Assembly: GCA_900541065.1 (NCBI GenBank)
Contig: UQIE01000001.1
Coordinates: 1-64,000 of the forward strand
Source of the DNA: an uncultured Collinsella sp.
Lineage (GTDB): Bacteria; Actinomycetota; Coriobacteriia; Coriobacteriales; Coriobacteriaceae
Direction of reading: 5' to 3'
DNA length: 64,000 nt
The notes below the pieces were generated by a model that saw only the letters and a program-made list of their open reading frames with translations, was not told where the DNA came from and did no database searches. The translations under genes were made by a program, and so were the position numbers. Positions 38,155-46,744 of this stretch are shown here, piece by piece. The first letter of the stretch is position 1; each line of letters begins with the position of its first letter.

Positions 38155-39513
38155 CTAGCTCCTCGAATGTGCGACAAACTTGCTGTGGAGCAGACCGATC
38201 ACAAACGCCACCACGGCAACCGGCGCCCACGCGGCTCCAATGTCCGCCAGCGGCAGCGCATCGAACGGCAGCCACGCACCCGCAAAGAACGCGTCTCGAA
38301 CCGAGGTAATCACGCTCTGCACCGCGACAACGCCGCCGACCCAAACCCACACCTGCGGATGCGCGTCGCAAAAACCGTGCACCAGGCCCATAAGCACCAG
38401 CACGATGGCAACGGGATACAAGGCGTTGAGCATGGGCACCGAGAACATAAGGATCACGTCGAGGCCCACGTTGGAGAGTACGCACGAAAACGCCGCGAAC
38501 ACAAAGGCGAGAATCGCGAAGGGGCGGCGCATGGCCTCCTCGGAGGCCTCCGCTCCCCCCTCGATCACATACGTCTCGCAGAAGTAACGCGAGCAGCAGC
38601 TGATGAGGCCGATGCACACGTTCATGCAGGCGAGGAAGAAAATCGCAAATACCACAACCGTGCCGGCAAGGCCAAAGTGCATGGAGGCCGAACGAGCAAG
38701 AATTGCAGCGCCGTTGGTGGCGTCGGGCATCACGGTGCCGAGCTGCATACCGGCAAGCGCTAGGCCGCAGTAGATGATGGCCATGAGCACGCCGGCGATC
38801 ACACCGGAACGCGAAATCTCGAAGGCCACGCGTTTGTCATTGGTAACACCCAACTCGTGGATGGTCTCGGCGATGATGATGCCGAAGGCGAGCGACGCAA
38901 GCAGGTCCATGGTCTGGTAGCCGGTCAAGAAGCCCTGCACGGCAGCACCGGCATCATAGGGAGCTTGCGGGGCGGCAGCCGGTCCCAGCGGCGAGATCAC
39001 GGCGGCACCCACGACCAGCACGATGAGCGCAATGAGCGCGGGACCCGTAATGCGCCCGAGTACGCGCGTGATAACGCCCGGACGCAGCGTGAGCGCAAAC
39101 GCGACGACAAAGAAGCCAACGGCAAACACCAGGCGAGCCGTGCCGAGTGAAACGCCCTCGGGCAGTAGCGGCACCAGCATCTCAAACGCCGTGGAACTCG
39201 TACGCGGAATGGCAAGGCACGGACCGATTGCCAGATATACTGCCGCAACAAAGAACTCGCCAAACTTGGGGTGCACGCGGCCGGCAAGCTCGCGCGCCGT
39301 TCCGGCAAGCGCCACGGCAATAAAGCCCATGACGGGCAGGCCGATGGCGGCGATGAGAAAGCCGAGCATGGCGACCGGCGTGGCAGAACCAGCCTGCAGC
39401 GCCAGCAGCGGCGGAATAATGAGGTTGCCGGCGCCAAAGAGCATCGAGAACAGCGCAATGCCGACGGTAACGACATGGTCGGAGCGCAAACCGCGCGGAG
39501 CGGATGAGGCCAT
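38155..39513 (-). CDS. brnQ: branched-chain amino acid transporter, BrnQ family
   Basis: A sodium- or proton-coupled importer of Leu, Ile and Val in the cytoplasmic membrane. The 452-residue, roughly 12-segment protein opens with the family block LFSMLFGAGNLIIPPLLALQ and continues with PRTSSTAFEM. ATG at 39513 is chosen over a GTG two codons earlier because AAGG is correctly spaced. It stands alone between the tRNAs and the selenium operon. Confidence 0.92.
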   Translation of the reverse strand: MASSAPRGLRSDHVVTVGIALFSMLFGAGNLIIPPLLALQAGSATPVAMLGFLIAAIGLPVMGFIAVALAGTARELAGRVHPKFGEFFVAAVYLAIGPCLAIPRTSSTAFEMLVPLLPEGVSLGTARLVFAVGFFVVAFALTLRPGVITRVLGRITGPALIALIVLVVGAAVISPLGPAAAPQAPYDAGAAVQGFLTGYQTMDLLASLAFGIIIAETIHELGVTNDKRVAFEISRSGVIAGVLMAIIYCGLALAGMQLGTVMPDATNGAAILARSASMHFGLAGTVVVFAIFFLACMNVCIGLISCCSRYFCETYVIEGGAEASEEAMRRPFAILAFVFAAFSCVLSNVGLDVILMFSVPMLNALYPVAIVLVLMGLVHGFCDAHPQVWVWVGGVVAVQSVITSVRDAFFAGAWLPFDALPLADIGAAWAPVAVVAFVIGLLHSKFVAHSRS

Positions 39514-39533
39514 ATGCACACCTTTCGGGTCGA

Positions 39534-39566
39534 AACAAAAACGGGACGGGCAAAAGGCCCGTCCCG
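39534..39566 (-). terminator. intrinsic terminator of the selenium operon
   Basis: CGGGACGGGC and GCCCGTCCCG pair over 10 bases with a short A/T-rich loop, followed on the minus strand by TTTTTG. It begins 15 nt after the desulfurase stop codon. Confidence 0.9.
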
Positions 39567-39580
39567 CAAGTATATACGCT

Positions 39581-40720
39581 CTAGCAGGCTAAATCGCGCA
39601 AAGCGTCAATCGCGGTGTCGACTTCCTCGTCCGTGTTGAAATACCCAAACGAGAAGCGGACGACGCCCTGGCGCTCGGTCCCCAGCGCGCGGTGCATGAG
39701 CGGAGCGCAATGGGCACCGGGGCGCGTCGCAATCCCCCACCCTTGCATGAGCGCGTCCGAAATCTCGGCAGAGTCGATATCGGCTACGTTGAGCGACACA
39801 ATCGCAGAGCGCGCCTGCTGGTCAAAGGCACCGTAGAGCTTAATCCCCGGAATCTTGCGCACACCGGCAAGGAAGCGATCAGCGAGCGCACGCTCGTGGG
39901 CAGCAATCGCCTCGACCCCACCCTCGGCCTCGATAAAGTCGAGGCCGGCAGAAAGGCCCGCGATGCCGTGGCCGTTGAGCGTGCCCGCCTCAAGGCGCGT
40001 GGGCCACTCAAGCGGCTGCAGCGCATCGAAGCTGTGCACGCCCGTGCCGCCCATGGCCCACGGAGCCACGTCAATGCCCTCCGCCACGGCCAGGCCGCCG
40101 GTCCCCTGCGGACCCATGAGCCCCTTGTGGCCGGTAAAGCACACTATGTCGAGGCCCATGGCCTGCATATCGACACGCGCCGTACCGGCAGACTGCGAGG
40201 CATCGACGATCACCAGCGCACCGGCCGCATGGGCGATGGCCGCCACACGCACAATGTCGACAGCGTTGCCGGTCACGTTGGAGGCGTGCGTCACAACCAC
40301 GGCACTCGTACCGGGCGTGACTAGCCGCTCGAGCTCGTCGTAGTCGAGCACACCGTTTGCGTCACAGCTCGCATGCTCAACGGTCACACCCCGCTCCGCT
40401 GCCAGGCGGTTGAGCGGACGCAGCACGGAGTTATGCTCGAGCACCGTGGTGACCACGCGGTCGCCGGGGCGCACCACGCCACAGATGGCGGTGTTGAGCG
40501 CCGCCGTAGAGTTGGGCGTAAAGCACACATGGTCCGCCCTCGGGCAACCCAAAAGGCGCGCGAGCTTGGCACGGCAACCGTGAATGGTACGAGCGGCGTC
40601 GAGGGCACCCGACGTGGCGCCGCGCCCGGCATTGCCGAGCGAGCACATCGCTTGCGTCACGGCATCGATGACCGCCTGCGGCTTGTGCATGGTCGTCGCC
40701 GCGTTATCCAGGTAGATCAT
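39581..40720 (-). CDS. NifS/CsdB-like cysteine desulfurase, probably selenium-related
   Basis: PLP enzyme that takes S or Se from Cys or Sec. The 379-residue protein has the class V aminotransferase N-terminus MIYLDNAATT, FTPNSTAALN near residue 70, and the PLP-lysine segment FTGHKGLMGPQGTGG near residue 195. The substrate-loop Cys region (RPGAHCAPLMH) is near residue 335. Last gene in the operon with selD, yedF and DUF3343; that setting makes delivery of selenium to SelD a likely role. The ATG overlaps the DUF3343 stop by four bases (ATGA). Confidence 0.88.
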   Translation of the reverse strand: MIYLDNAATTMHKPQAVIDAVTQAMCSLGNAGRGATSGALDAARTIHGCRAKLARLLGCPRADHVCFTPNSTAALNTAICGVVRPGDRVVTTVLEHNSVLRPLNRLAAERGVTVEHASCDANGVLDYDELERLVTPGTSAVVVTHASNVTGNAVDIVRVAAIAHAAGALVIVDASQSAGTARVDMQAMGLDIVCFTGHKGLMGPQGTGGLAVAEGIDVAPWAMGGTGVHSFDALQPLEWPTRLEAGTLNGHGIAGLSAGLDFIEAEGGVEAIAAHERALADRFLAGVRKIPGIKLYGAFDQQARSAIVSLNVADIDSAEISDALMQGWGIATRPGAHCAPLMHRALGTERQGVVRFSFGYFNTDEEVDTAIDALRDLAC

Positions 40721-40968
40721 CGCACGACCTCCCACATGTCGATCACCGTAAAGCCCTCGGTGGGAACGCCCGCCGCGGCGAGTTCGCCGCGCAGCAGTTC
40801 CTCATCGGCAGGCAACGCCTTCCACGCCAAACCGCAGCCGGCAGCGACCTCCCCGGGCACGGGAATCGTCCGCCCGGGAAGACCGCGCTCGATGCACAGG
40901 GATTCACAACCCATGGCGGCCGCCGTGGTAGGAAACGTGATGACAAGCGCCGGGCGCTTCTCCCTCAT
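40717..40968 (-). CDS. DUF3343 protein
   Basis: An 83-residue protein of the small family often encoded beside selenium genes. It has the blocks ALVITFPTT, GCESLCIERGLPGR and PGEVAAGCGLAWKA. It shares GCxLC/W-type Cys positions with the DUF3343 domain at 12619-12861, and the same GGAGTTGCC leader before the ATG. It overlaps the desulfurase start by four bases. Molecular role unknown; a carrier of persulfide or selenide is a guess. Confidence 0.85.
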   Translation of the reverse strand: MREKRPALVITFPTTAAAMGCESLCIERGLPGRTIPVPGEVAAGCGLAWKALPADEELLRGELAAAGVPTEGFTVIDMWEVVR

Positions 40969-40987
40969 GGCAACTCCAACCAATACG

Positions 40988-41614
40988 CTACGGGCGCACG
41001 ACGCGCACGGCCTGCTCCATCTTCTCCACGATCACGTACATGTTGGTGACCTCGCCCACCGCAAGCTGGTCTTTAATGCCATAGTGGTCGAGGCAGGTGC
41101 CGCAGGTGAGAATCTCGACACCCTGCTCCGCCAGGCCCTTCAGATCGTCGAGCACCGGCGAACCCTCGACGGTGAGCTTGGCACCGCCGTTGTAGAACAG
41201 CATGGTCGCGGGCAGTTCCTCCTGCTGCGTCACGGCAAAGATAAACGCCTTCATGAGCTTGTGGCCCAGCTCGTCGTCGCCACGGCCCATGCAGTCGGTG
41301 TAGACGGAAATGACGAGCTTGCCCTTGCCGGCGCTGGCATCACAGAAGGCAGCGCCATCCTGCTCGGGATCGGCCACGGCAACGGCGCCAGAGGTCGCCA
41401 CGGTCACGTGCCACTCGGCGTCAGAAACCTTCTCGACCGAGGCCGTGCAACCCTTCTCCTGCGCCATCTTGGAGATGTTCTTGACGGCGGTCTCGTTATC
41501 GACCGAGGTCACGACGGTGCCCTCGCCATCGAGCTGCTTCAGAGCTTTGAGCGTCTTGACGACGGGCAGCGGGCAGGCATCGCCCATGGCATTGACTTCA
41601 ATCTTGGTAGACAT
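40988..41614 (-). CDS. yedF: YedF, selenium metabolism protein
   Basis: A 208-residue two-domain protein. Residues 1-75 form a TusA/SirA-like domain with the CPLPV motif (Cys14), a persulfide or selenide carrier site. The second domain is DsrE-like, with CGTCLDHYGI near residue 174. This combination is the YedF of selenium-trait gene clusters. The ATG at 41614 is preceded by AAAGGA. It follows selD across a hairpin at 41634-41657. Confidence 0.92.
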   Translation of the reverse strand: MSTKIEVNAMGDACPLPVVKTLKALKQLDGEGTVVTSVDNETAVKNISKMAQEKGCTASVEKVSDAEWHVTVATSGAVAVADPEQDGAAFCDASAGKGKLVISVYTDCMGRGDDELGHKLMKAFIFAVTQQEELPATMLFYNGGAKLTVEGSPVLDDLKGLAEQGVEILTCGTCLDHYGIKDQLAVGEVTNMYVIVEKMEQAVRVVRP

Positions 41615-41633
41615 AGTTTTTCCTTTCAAAAGG

Positions 41634-41657
41634 GACCGCCCAGAACAGTAGGCGGTC
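41634..41657 (-). terminator. intergenic hairpin between selD and yedF
   Basis: GACCGCC and GGCGGTC form a 7-bp stem with a 10-nt loop, followed by CCTTTT on the minus strand. It is probably a weak terminator or attenuator that lowers expression of yedF and later genes relative to selD. Confidence 0.5.
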
Positions 41658-41673
41658 GCATAAACGGTTTTCC

Positions 41674-42723
41674 TTAATGCACAACGCGAACGGCAGGACC
41701 GCCTGGCACCGGCTCGCACACGCGACCGACGACGGCGGCGATGCGACCCTCGGCATGCAGACGGCGCGCAAGCTCATCCACATCGGCAGCAGGTGCCGCG
41801 ATAAGCAGGCCACCAGACGTCTGCGGATCGTACAGCGCATCCAGCATGCCCGGCTCCAGGTCCTCGTCGGCAGCCACGCGCGGGCCAAAGAAGTCCTGGT
41901 TGCGGTAGGAGCCCGCGGGGATAATGCCCAGACGCGCCATGTCGAGCACCTGGTCAAAGAGCGGTACCGCCCCCGACGCAAGCTCAACTTGCACGCCCGA
42001 GCCCTCGGCCATCTCGCACGCGTGCCCGATCAGACCAAAGCCCGTAATGTCGGTGCAGCCGTGAAGCTCAAGTCCCTCGGCCAGACGAATCGGAGCCTCG
42101 TTGAGGGTGCGCATCGAGTCAAACATGGCCGCGGCCTCGTCCTGCTCGATGAGCTCGCCCTTAATGGCCGTGGTGATAATGCCCGAGCCGATCGCCTTGG
42201 TCAGCAGCAGAACATCGCCCACGCGTGCGCCGCTGTTGGCGAGCATGCGGTCGAGCGCGACAAAGCCGCTCACAGACAGGCCATACTTGGGCTCGTCGTC
42301 GTTGATGGTATGGCCGCCCGCGATGGAGCAACCCGCCTCGACGCACTTGTCGGCGCCGCCCGCCAGAATCTGACCGGCACCCTCGATGCCCAGACAACTG
42401 GGTATGCAGAGTAGGTTCATGGCATGGCTCGGCCGCCCGCCCATGGCGTAGATGTCCGACAGCGAGTTGGCCGCGGCAATCTGGCCAAACAGAAACGGAT
42501 CGTCGACCATCGGCGGGAAGAAGTCGATGGACTGCACAAGCCCCAGGTTCTCCCCTACGCGGAAGACGCTCGCATCGTCAGAGGTATCGAACCCCACGAG
42601 CAAGTTGTCGTTATGCACATTTGGCAAGTCGCCCAGGACCTGGGCGAGGGCTCCAGGAGCCAACTTAGCGGCTCAACCGCTCGCGGCCGTCATAGACGTG
42701 AGCCTAATCTGATCGTCAGCCAT
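41674..42723 (-). CDS. selD: SelD, selenophosphate synthetase, itself a selenoprotein
   Basis: Makes selenophosphate from selenide and ATP for SelA. The ATG at 42723 has AGGAGG upstream and the frame reads to a TGA at 42673-42675, codon 17: TSMTAASG-U-AAKLAPGAL. This is the place where SelD proteins carry their catalytic Cys or Sec, followed by the conserved Lys (AAK). Reading the TGA as Sec gives 349 residues. The rest has the AIR-synthase-like fold with the ATP/Mg-binding blocks VGFDTSDDASVF, DFFPPMVDDP and GGHTINDDEPKYG. Conventional calling would start at an internal codon (42663) and lose the active site. Confidence 0.95.
42621..42675 (-). promoter_or_regulatory. Sec UGA and candidate SECIS of selD
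   Basis: UGA is at 42673-42675. Downstream, GCCCAG-GTC-CTGGGC (42631-42645) is a strong hairpin whose tip reads CAGGUCCUG, similar to the CAGGUCUG tip of E. coli fdhF; an outer TTGGC/GCCAA pair (42659-42663 with 42621-42625) can extend it. The tip is about 32 nt from the UGA, further than in fdhF. A nearer hairpin, GGCTCC/GGAGCC, is an alternative fold. Confidence 0.6.
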
Positions 42724-42793
42724 CGATACCTCCTCTCATCGGTCAATCATTTTCTCCCAGTATACGCATGAATGCGAGCCTGCGGCGGATGCA

Positions 42794-43558
42794 TTAATTG
42801 AGCGCCTGTGCGCGAATCGCCGCGCCAATCGCTCCGGCAAAGCGAGCCTGGGGCGAGGTGGTCACCGGCGACCCCAGCAGCTCGCCCAACCGCTCCACCA
42901 CGAAGGCGTTCTCGCACAGGCCACCGGTCAGGTAGTACGGGGCGCCCGCAGCCTGCCCGGCCATGGTCGCCACGCGCGAGACCACGCTGTCGATCACGCC
43001 ACGTGCAATGTTCTCGCGCAGCTCACCGCGACCGATCAGGCTGATGACCTCGCTTTCGGCAAACACCGTGCACATGCTGCTGATCTTGGTGGGCTCACCG
43101 GAACGCGCAAGGTCGGCCATCTGCTGTTGGGAAATACCCAGACGGTCGGCCATGATCTCCAAAAAGCGCCCCGTACCGGCAGCGCACTTGTCGTTCATGG
43201 CGAACTTGGCCACGCGGCCACTTTTAAGCTGAATGACCTTGGTGTCCTGGCCGCCCACGTCAATCACCGTGCCGTGATCGCCAAACAGGCGCACGGCACC
43301 GGTGCCGTGGCAGGTGATCTCGGTCACGACCTTGTGCGCATAGGGCACGGCGACACGGCCGTAGCCGGTCGCGATCACGCGCACGTCGTCGGCAGCCACG
43401 TCGTAGCCAGCCGCTGCCAGTGCCTCGCGCAGCCGCTCGGAAGCATCGACCGAGGAGAACCCGGTTGGCTGCACGCACGTCCACGCCACCGAACCCTCCC
43501 CGTCGACCACAGCAGCCTTAGCCGCCGTAGACCCGATATCGATCCCGATCCCTATCAT
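42794..43558 (-). CDS. ATPase activator of double-cubane / 2-hydroxyacyl-CoA dehydratase proteins
   Basis: A 254-residue BadF/BadG/BcrA/BcrD-family ATPase of the HgdC/YjiL type: a homodimer with one 4Fe-4S cluster that uses ATP to push low-potential electrons into its partner. Seen: the ASKHA phosphate-1 motif GIDIGSTAAK, DVGGQDTK near residue 100, the cluster Cys CAAGTG near 126 and SSMCTVFAES near 160. It sits between the partner genes and selD, in one direction. Confidence 0.9.
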   Translation of the reverse strand: MIGIGIDIGSTAAKAAVVDGEGSVAWTCVQPTGFSSVDASERLREALAAAGYDVAADDVRVIATGYGRVAVPYAHKVVTEITCHGTGAVRLFGDHGTVIDVGGQDTKVIQLKSGRVAKFAMNDKCAAGTGRFLEIMADRLGISQQQMADLARSGEPTKISSMCTVFAESEVISLIGRGELRENIARGVIDSVVSRVATMAGQAAGAPYYLTGGLCENAFVVERLGELLGSPVTTSPQARFAGAIGAAIRAQALN

Positions 43559-43610
43559 GGCTCTCTCCCAATCTAAACATCAAAGGTAGCGGCGCGTTCA
43601 GGCGCCTTAG

Positions 43611-43719
43611 CTCTAGGTTTCTCAGGTGCCGGAGATTGCCCCGAAAGAGGAGCGCAGCGTACTTTGGGTACGCAAGCGACGGTTTGAGGGGCAAGATCCG
43701 GTGCCTGAGGAAGCTAGAG
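43611..43719. repeat. structured intergenic repeat, copy C
   Basis: Arms 43611-43642 and 43688-43719 pair over most of 32 bases (core TTGCCCC/GGGGCAA), with an inner hairpin GCGTAC-TTTGG-GTACGC. It is a close relative of the element at 44915-45016 in the same orientation. It includes the stop codon of the upstream gene and ends about 50 nt before the activator gene. Confidence 0.9.
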
Positions 43720-44877
43720 GGTTTCGATGAAGGCGGCGATGCGCGTCTCGATCTGGCCCATGTCACCGTTGCTGTAGTCGGTCTCGATCTTCATATACGG
43801 AATACCCGCACCCTCGACGGCCTCCTGCATGCGCGCGCTCTCAACGTTGAAGGTGTGGCAGGCCTGTAGCACGCTCTCTACCACGCCATCGACATGGTAC
43901 TTCTCGCACATGGCCAGCGTGTTCTCCATGCGGCCGTCGTTAGGCGTCATGACCGAGCAGTTGATATCCAGGTAGCGGTCGGCGATGGCGCGCAGAATGT
44001 CGGGCGCGTCCGGGTCGATCATCATAGCCGCCGTGCGCTCACCCGAGCAGTCGTCCATGCACACGACCACGCCGCCGTTGGACTCGATGGTGCGGCCGAT
44101 CTTGTTAATCACACCGCCCACCGGGCAACCGGTGATCAGAATGCGCTTGGCGTCCGCCGCAACCGGGCGCTCGCCCGCGTCGTAGGCCTCGCGCAGCTTG
44201 GCGACCTTTTGCTCCAGCTGCTGCGTATAGGCCTCGATATCAAAGCTGAACGTACCGGCAAACATAGTGCTCATCAGGTCGATGCCGCTCATGGCCGCCG
44301 GCTGGTTGGCCTGCAGCGCACTCATCTTGAGCTGAGCCGCACGCAAGCGGTTGCGACGACGGACGGCAGCACGCAGGTCATCGTCGGTAATCGTGATGCC
44401 GTAGAAGCCCTCGAGCTCCTCCTTGAGCAGGCGGCACTCCTCGTACCAGCCTTCACGCTCGTAGGCGCGATCGCGACCCTGCGGAAGATGCAGAATGTGC
44501 GTGCGCTTGAGCTCGTTGAGTAGCTCGTACATCTTCTTCTTGCCGTCGCAGGTGGTCTCGCCGATGATCATGTCGCTAAAGTACGTAAACGGGCACTTTT
44601 GCGAATAGGCAAAACCATACGTAGACTTGATGAGCGGGCACAGGTTTGCCGGCAGCACCTTCTCGGCCTCGGGAATCACCTCGTCGGACGTGCCGCACAG
44701 CGCCACGCTCGCAGCCCCCGCGGCATCGATAATCTCGAGCGGCGTGTAGCTGCACAGAAAACCGACCAGGCGATTACCCGCCTGCTTATAATCCTTGACG
44801 CGAATAAACGCCGCCTTGCGTTGCTCGTTGAACTCCTCAAACGTGGACGGCAACGGCTGCTCAATATTTTCCGACAT
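43714..44877 (-). CDS. double-cubane cluster / 2-hydroxyacyl-CoA dehydratase family protein 2
   Basis: A 387-residue protein of the HgdB/FldBC family, best matching the double-cubane cluster protein branch (YjiM-like). Cys positions typical of cluster binding are in [48 protein letters not shown] and [10 protein letters not shown]. Such proteins use ATP-activated electrons for difficult reductions of small molecules; the substrate here is unknown. The start is 44877 (MSENIEQ) with AAGGAG upstream; a longer open frame to 45237 overlaps the upstream gene and is not coding. It shares repeated architecture with the protein at 45032. Confidence 0.85.
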   Translation of the reverse strand: MSENIEQPLPSTFEEFNEQRKAAFIRVKDYKQAGNRLVGFLCSYTPLEIIDAAGAASVALCGTSDEVIPEAEKVLPANLCPLIKSTYGFAYSQKCPFTYFSDMIIGETTCDGKKKMYELLNELKRTHILHLPQGRDRAYEREGWYEECRLLKEELEGFYGITITDDDLRAAVRRRNRLRAAQLKMSALQANQPAAMSGIDLMSTMFAGTFSFDIEAYTQQLEQKVAKLREAYDAGERPVAADAKRILITGCPVGGVINKIGRTIESNGGVVVCMDDCSGERTAAMMIDPDAPDILRAIADRYLDINCSVMTPNDGRMENTLAMCEKYHVDGVVESVLQACHTFNVESARMQEAVEGAGIPYMKIETDYSNGDMGQIETRIAAFIETL

Positions 44878-44914
44878 ATAACTCCTTAACAAACCTTTTA
44901 ACCAACCAAGGAAA

Positions 44915-45016
44915 CGGCTTTCCCAGGTGCCCGAGGTTGCCGTGAAAGAGGAGCGCCGCGTACTTTGGTATGCAAGCGATGGTTTGAACGGCAAGATCGG
45001 GTGCTTGGGGAAGCCG
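44915..45016. repeat. structured intergenic repeat, copy D
   Basis: Arms 44915-44943 and 44988-45016 pair (core TTGCCGT/ACGGCAA), with an inner hairpin GCGTAC-TTTG-GTATGC. Compared with copy C, both sides of the core stem have changed together. It fills the space between the two dehydratase-family genes. Confidence 0.9.
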
Positions 45017-45031
45017 CTGGACCGGATAGCC

Positions 45032-46315
45032 CTAAATGGTTTCCAAGAAAGCCTCAATCCTGGTTTGCAGTTGGCCTGCATCCTCGCCGGCGTAGTCGGT
45101 CGTGATGTGCATAAACGGAATGCCGGCCTCCTCGGCGGCCTTCTCCACGGCAAACGACTCCATCTCGTAGAGCGTGCAGAACTGCAAGGCCACGTCGACG
45201 ATACCGTCGGCATGCAGGTCCTTGGCCATCTGGACAATGTCCTTCATACGCTGATTGTTGGGCGTAAAGACGGCGCAGTTGATCTTAAAGTAGCGCTCGG
45301 CGATGGCGTCGAGCATCTCGTCGACCGTCTCGCCGGACTCGTCGACCAGGTCCTTGTAGTAGCGCGAGCCCGTGCAGGACTCCTCGCCTACCACAACGCC
45401 GCCGGCCTTCTCGATAAGGTTGAACAGCTTCCAGTTGGGCACGGCCATGGGCGTACCGGTGTACAGGATGCGCTTGGTCCCCTTGGGTGCCACGCCCTCG
45501 CCGGCCTCGACACGCTGCTCGCACTCAGCCGCCATATCGTTGATGGCTCCGGTCAGACGCGGTGTGTCGTCCATAAAGGCGGCCTGAACGGTCAGCAGGC
45601 TGTCGAGACCGCTGATGGGCGCAGGGTCGGCAGCGCGGGTCGCAGCGAGGCGCTGCAGGGCGCGGCGCTTCTCATTGACGGCGTGGATGGCAGCCTTCAG
45701 GCCCTCGGGCGTAATCTTGACGCCGCACTCGTCCTCGATCTTGGCGGCGAGCTTCTTGACCTCGGCCTTCCAGGTCACGAGCGTCGACTCGTCGTGCACG
45801 TTGGGAATATCCATGACGTACATGTTCTTTTGCGTGGCAAAGAACTCGTAGGCTTTCTTCTTACCGTCGCAGGTGTTCTCGCCTACCACCAGGTCACTCG
45901 ACTCAATGTAGGGGCAGACCTCGCCCAGCTTAAAGCCGGCAAAGCTCTTGATAAGCGGGCAGGTGTTGCGCGGCAGGTGCTCCTCGACCTTATCGGTTGC
46001 CCAATCGGCACCCGAGCACAGGCCCACGGGAATGCCGTCACAGGCAAGCACGATCTCCTCGGGCACGTACACGCAGAACGAGCCGACGATCTTGGTGGCC
46101 TCGCCGGCCTCCTTCTTGTCGAGCATCTCCTTAATACGGCCGCTATGGATGTTGGTGGCCACAAAGTCCAGGTAGGACGTGGACTTGGGGCGATTGTGCT
46201 GCATCAGAAACATATCGCCGTACATCTGACCCACGGCGCCCAGCAGCATGTCGTGGTCGGCAAGATTCATGCCGAGGCTCTCCCACATCGGATGGAAATC
46301 GAATTCTTCAGCCAT
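45032..46315 (-). CDS. double-cubane cluster / 2-hydroxyacyl-CoA dehydratase family protein 1
   Basis: A 427-residue paralogue of the next gene. Corresponding motifs: [64 protein letters not shown] and QFCTLYEME. One Cys of the partner is absent (GTPMAV against GCPVGG), so the two may have unequal clusters and work as a heterodimer like HgdA/HgdB, or as two separate enzymes. The ATG at 46315 has GAGGGG upstream. First gene of the operon that continues to the activator, selD, yedF, DUF3343 and the desulfurase. Confidence 0.84.
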   Translation of the reverse strand: MAEEFDFHPMWESLGMNLADHDMLLGAVGQMYGDMFLMQHNRPKSTSYLDFVATNIHSGRIKEMLDKKEAGEATKIVGSFCVYVPEEIVLACDGIPVGLCSGADWATDKVEEHLPRNTCPLIKSFAGFKLGEVCPYIESSDLVVGENTCDGKKKAYEFFATQKNMYVMDIPNVHDESTLVTWKAEVKKLAAKIEDECGVKITPEGLKAAIHAVNEKRRALQRLAATRAADPAPISGLDSLLTVQAAFMDDTPRLTGAINDMAAECEQRVEAGEGVAPKGTKRILYTGTPMAVPNWKLFNLIEKAGGVVVGEESCTGSRYYKDLVDESGETVDEMLDAIAERYFKINCAVFTPNNQRMKDIVQMAKDLHADGIVDVALQFCTLYEMESFAVEKAAEEAGIPFMHITTDYAGEDAGQLQTRIEAFLETI

Positions 46316-46706
46316 GACGGTTCCCCTCTCGAACCAAAATTGAATAGCTACGGTATTGCTGCACGGTGGGTGGCGAAAACCCAGCCGCGCCTAAACCCGG
46401 AATTTTAGGGAACCTGCTTTGCGGTCGATTATTTAGTTGTTCGTCGTCTCTCCCGGAGCCGTGAACATACCTGCTCATATGCGACTCCGAGCTATATATA
46501 GGGCACGCGCGGCAACGCGGCGAATGTATGTCGTCTGCGGCATGTGCGCACCCTCCTTTACAAGTTAAGGTCAACTATATCAACGGTCATCGTCCAGACG
46601 AACACCGTTGACATTCGTACGACAGCGTCGTGCGTCGTCGTTTAATAAAAAATTATCTTGATTGGTAAGAGTTTGTCGTCCCTCATTCGGCGAGCGGCAA
46701 GACAAA
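46316..46706. other. long leader/promoter region of the selenium operon
   Basis: About 390 nt between modC's terminator and the first gene of the double-cubane/selenium operon. On the minus strand there is an AAGGAGGG (around 46555) followed by a short open frame starting at 46544-46546 (ATGCCGCAGACG) that may encode a leader peptide, and GGAGTC...GGCTCC can pair. No known riboswitch class is recognisable to me. The stretch near 46640 is AT-rich (TTTAATAAAAAATTATC) and could contain the promoter. Confidence 0.4.
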
Positions 46707-46733
46707 GCCGCCGAGGCTTATATCCCCGACGGC
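46707..46733 (-). terminator. intrinsic terminator of modC
   Basis: On the minus strand GCCGTCGGGG and CCTCGGCGGC pair (10 bp with two G-T) around a loop ATATAAG or similar, followed by TTTGTCTT. It begins 12 nt after the modC stop codon. Confidence 0.7.
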
Positions 46734-46744
46734 ATTACCCGGCG

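Noticed and set aside
42673..42675. TGA near the start of selD taken as the stop of an upstream frame, with the gene starting at 42663
   Set aside because: The longer reading has a strong Shine-Dalgarno, the conserved N-terminal TSMT...G-x-AAK segment, and puts the TGA at the catalytic residue.
44878..45237. N-terminal extension of the 43714-44877 gene to 45237
   Set aside because: The extension overlaps the upstream gene and the structured repeat, is unlike the family, and a good ribosome site precedes the ATG at 44877.
46308..46574. small Cys-containing protein on the minus strand before the first dehydratase-type gene
   Set aside because: The frame runs over the next gene's start, has no family resemblance and unusual composition; a leader peptide from the same ATG region remains possible but unproven.
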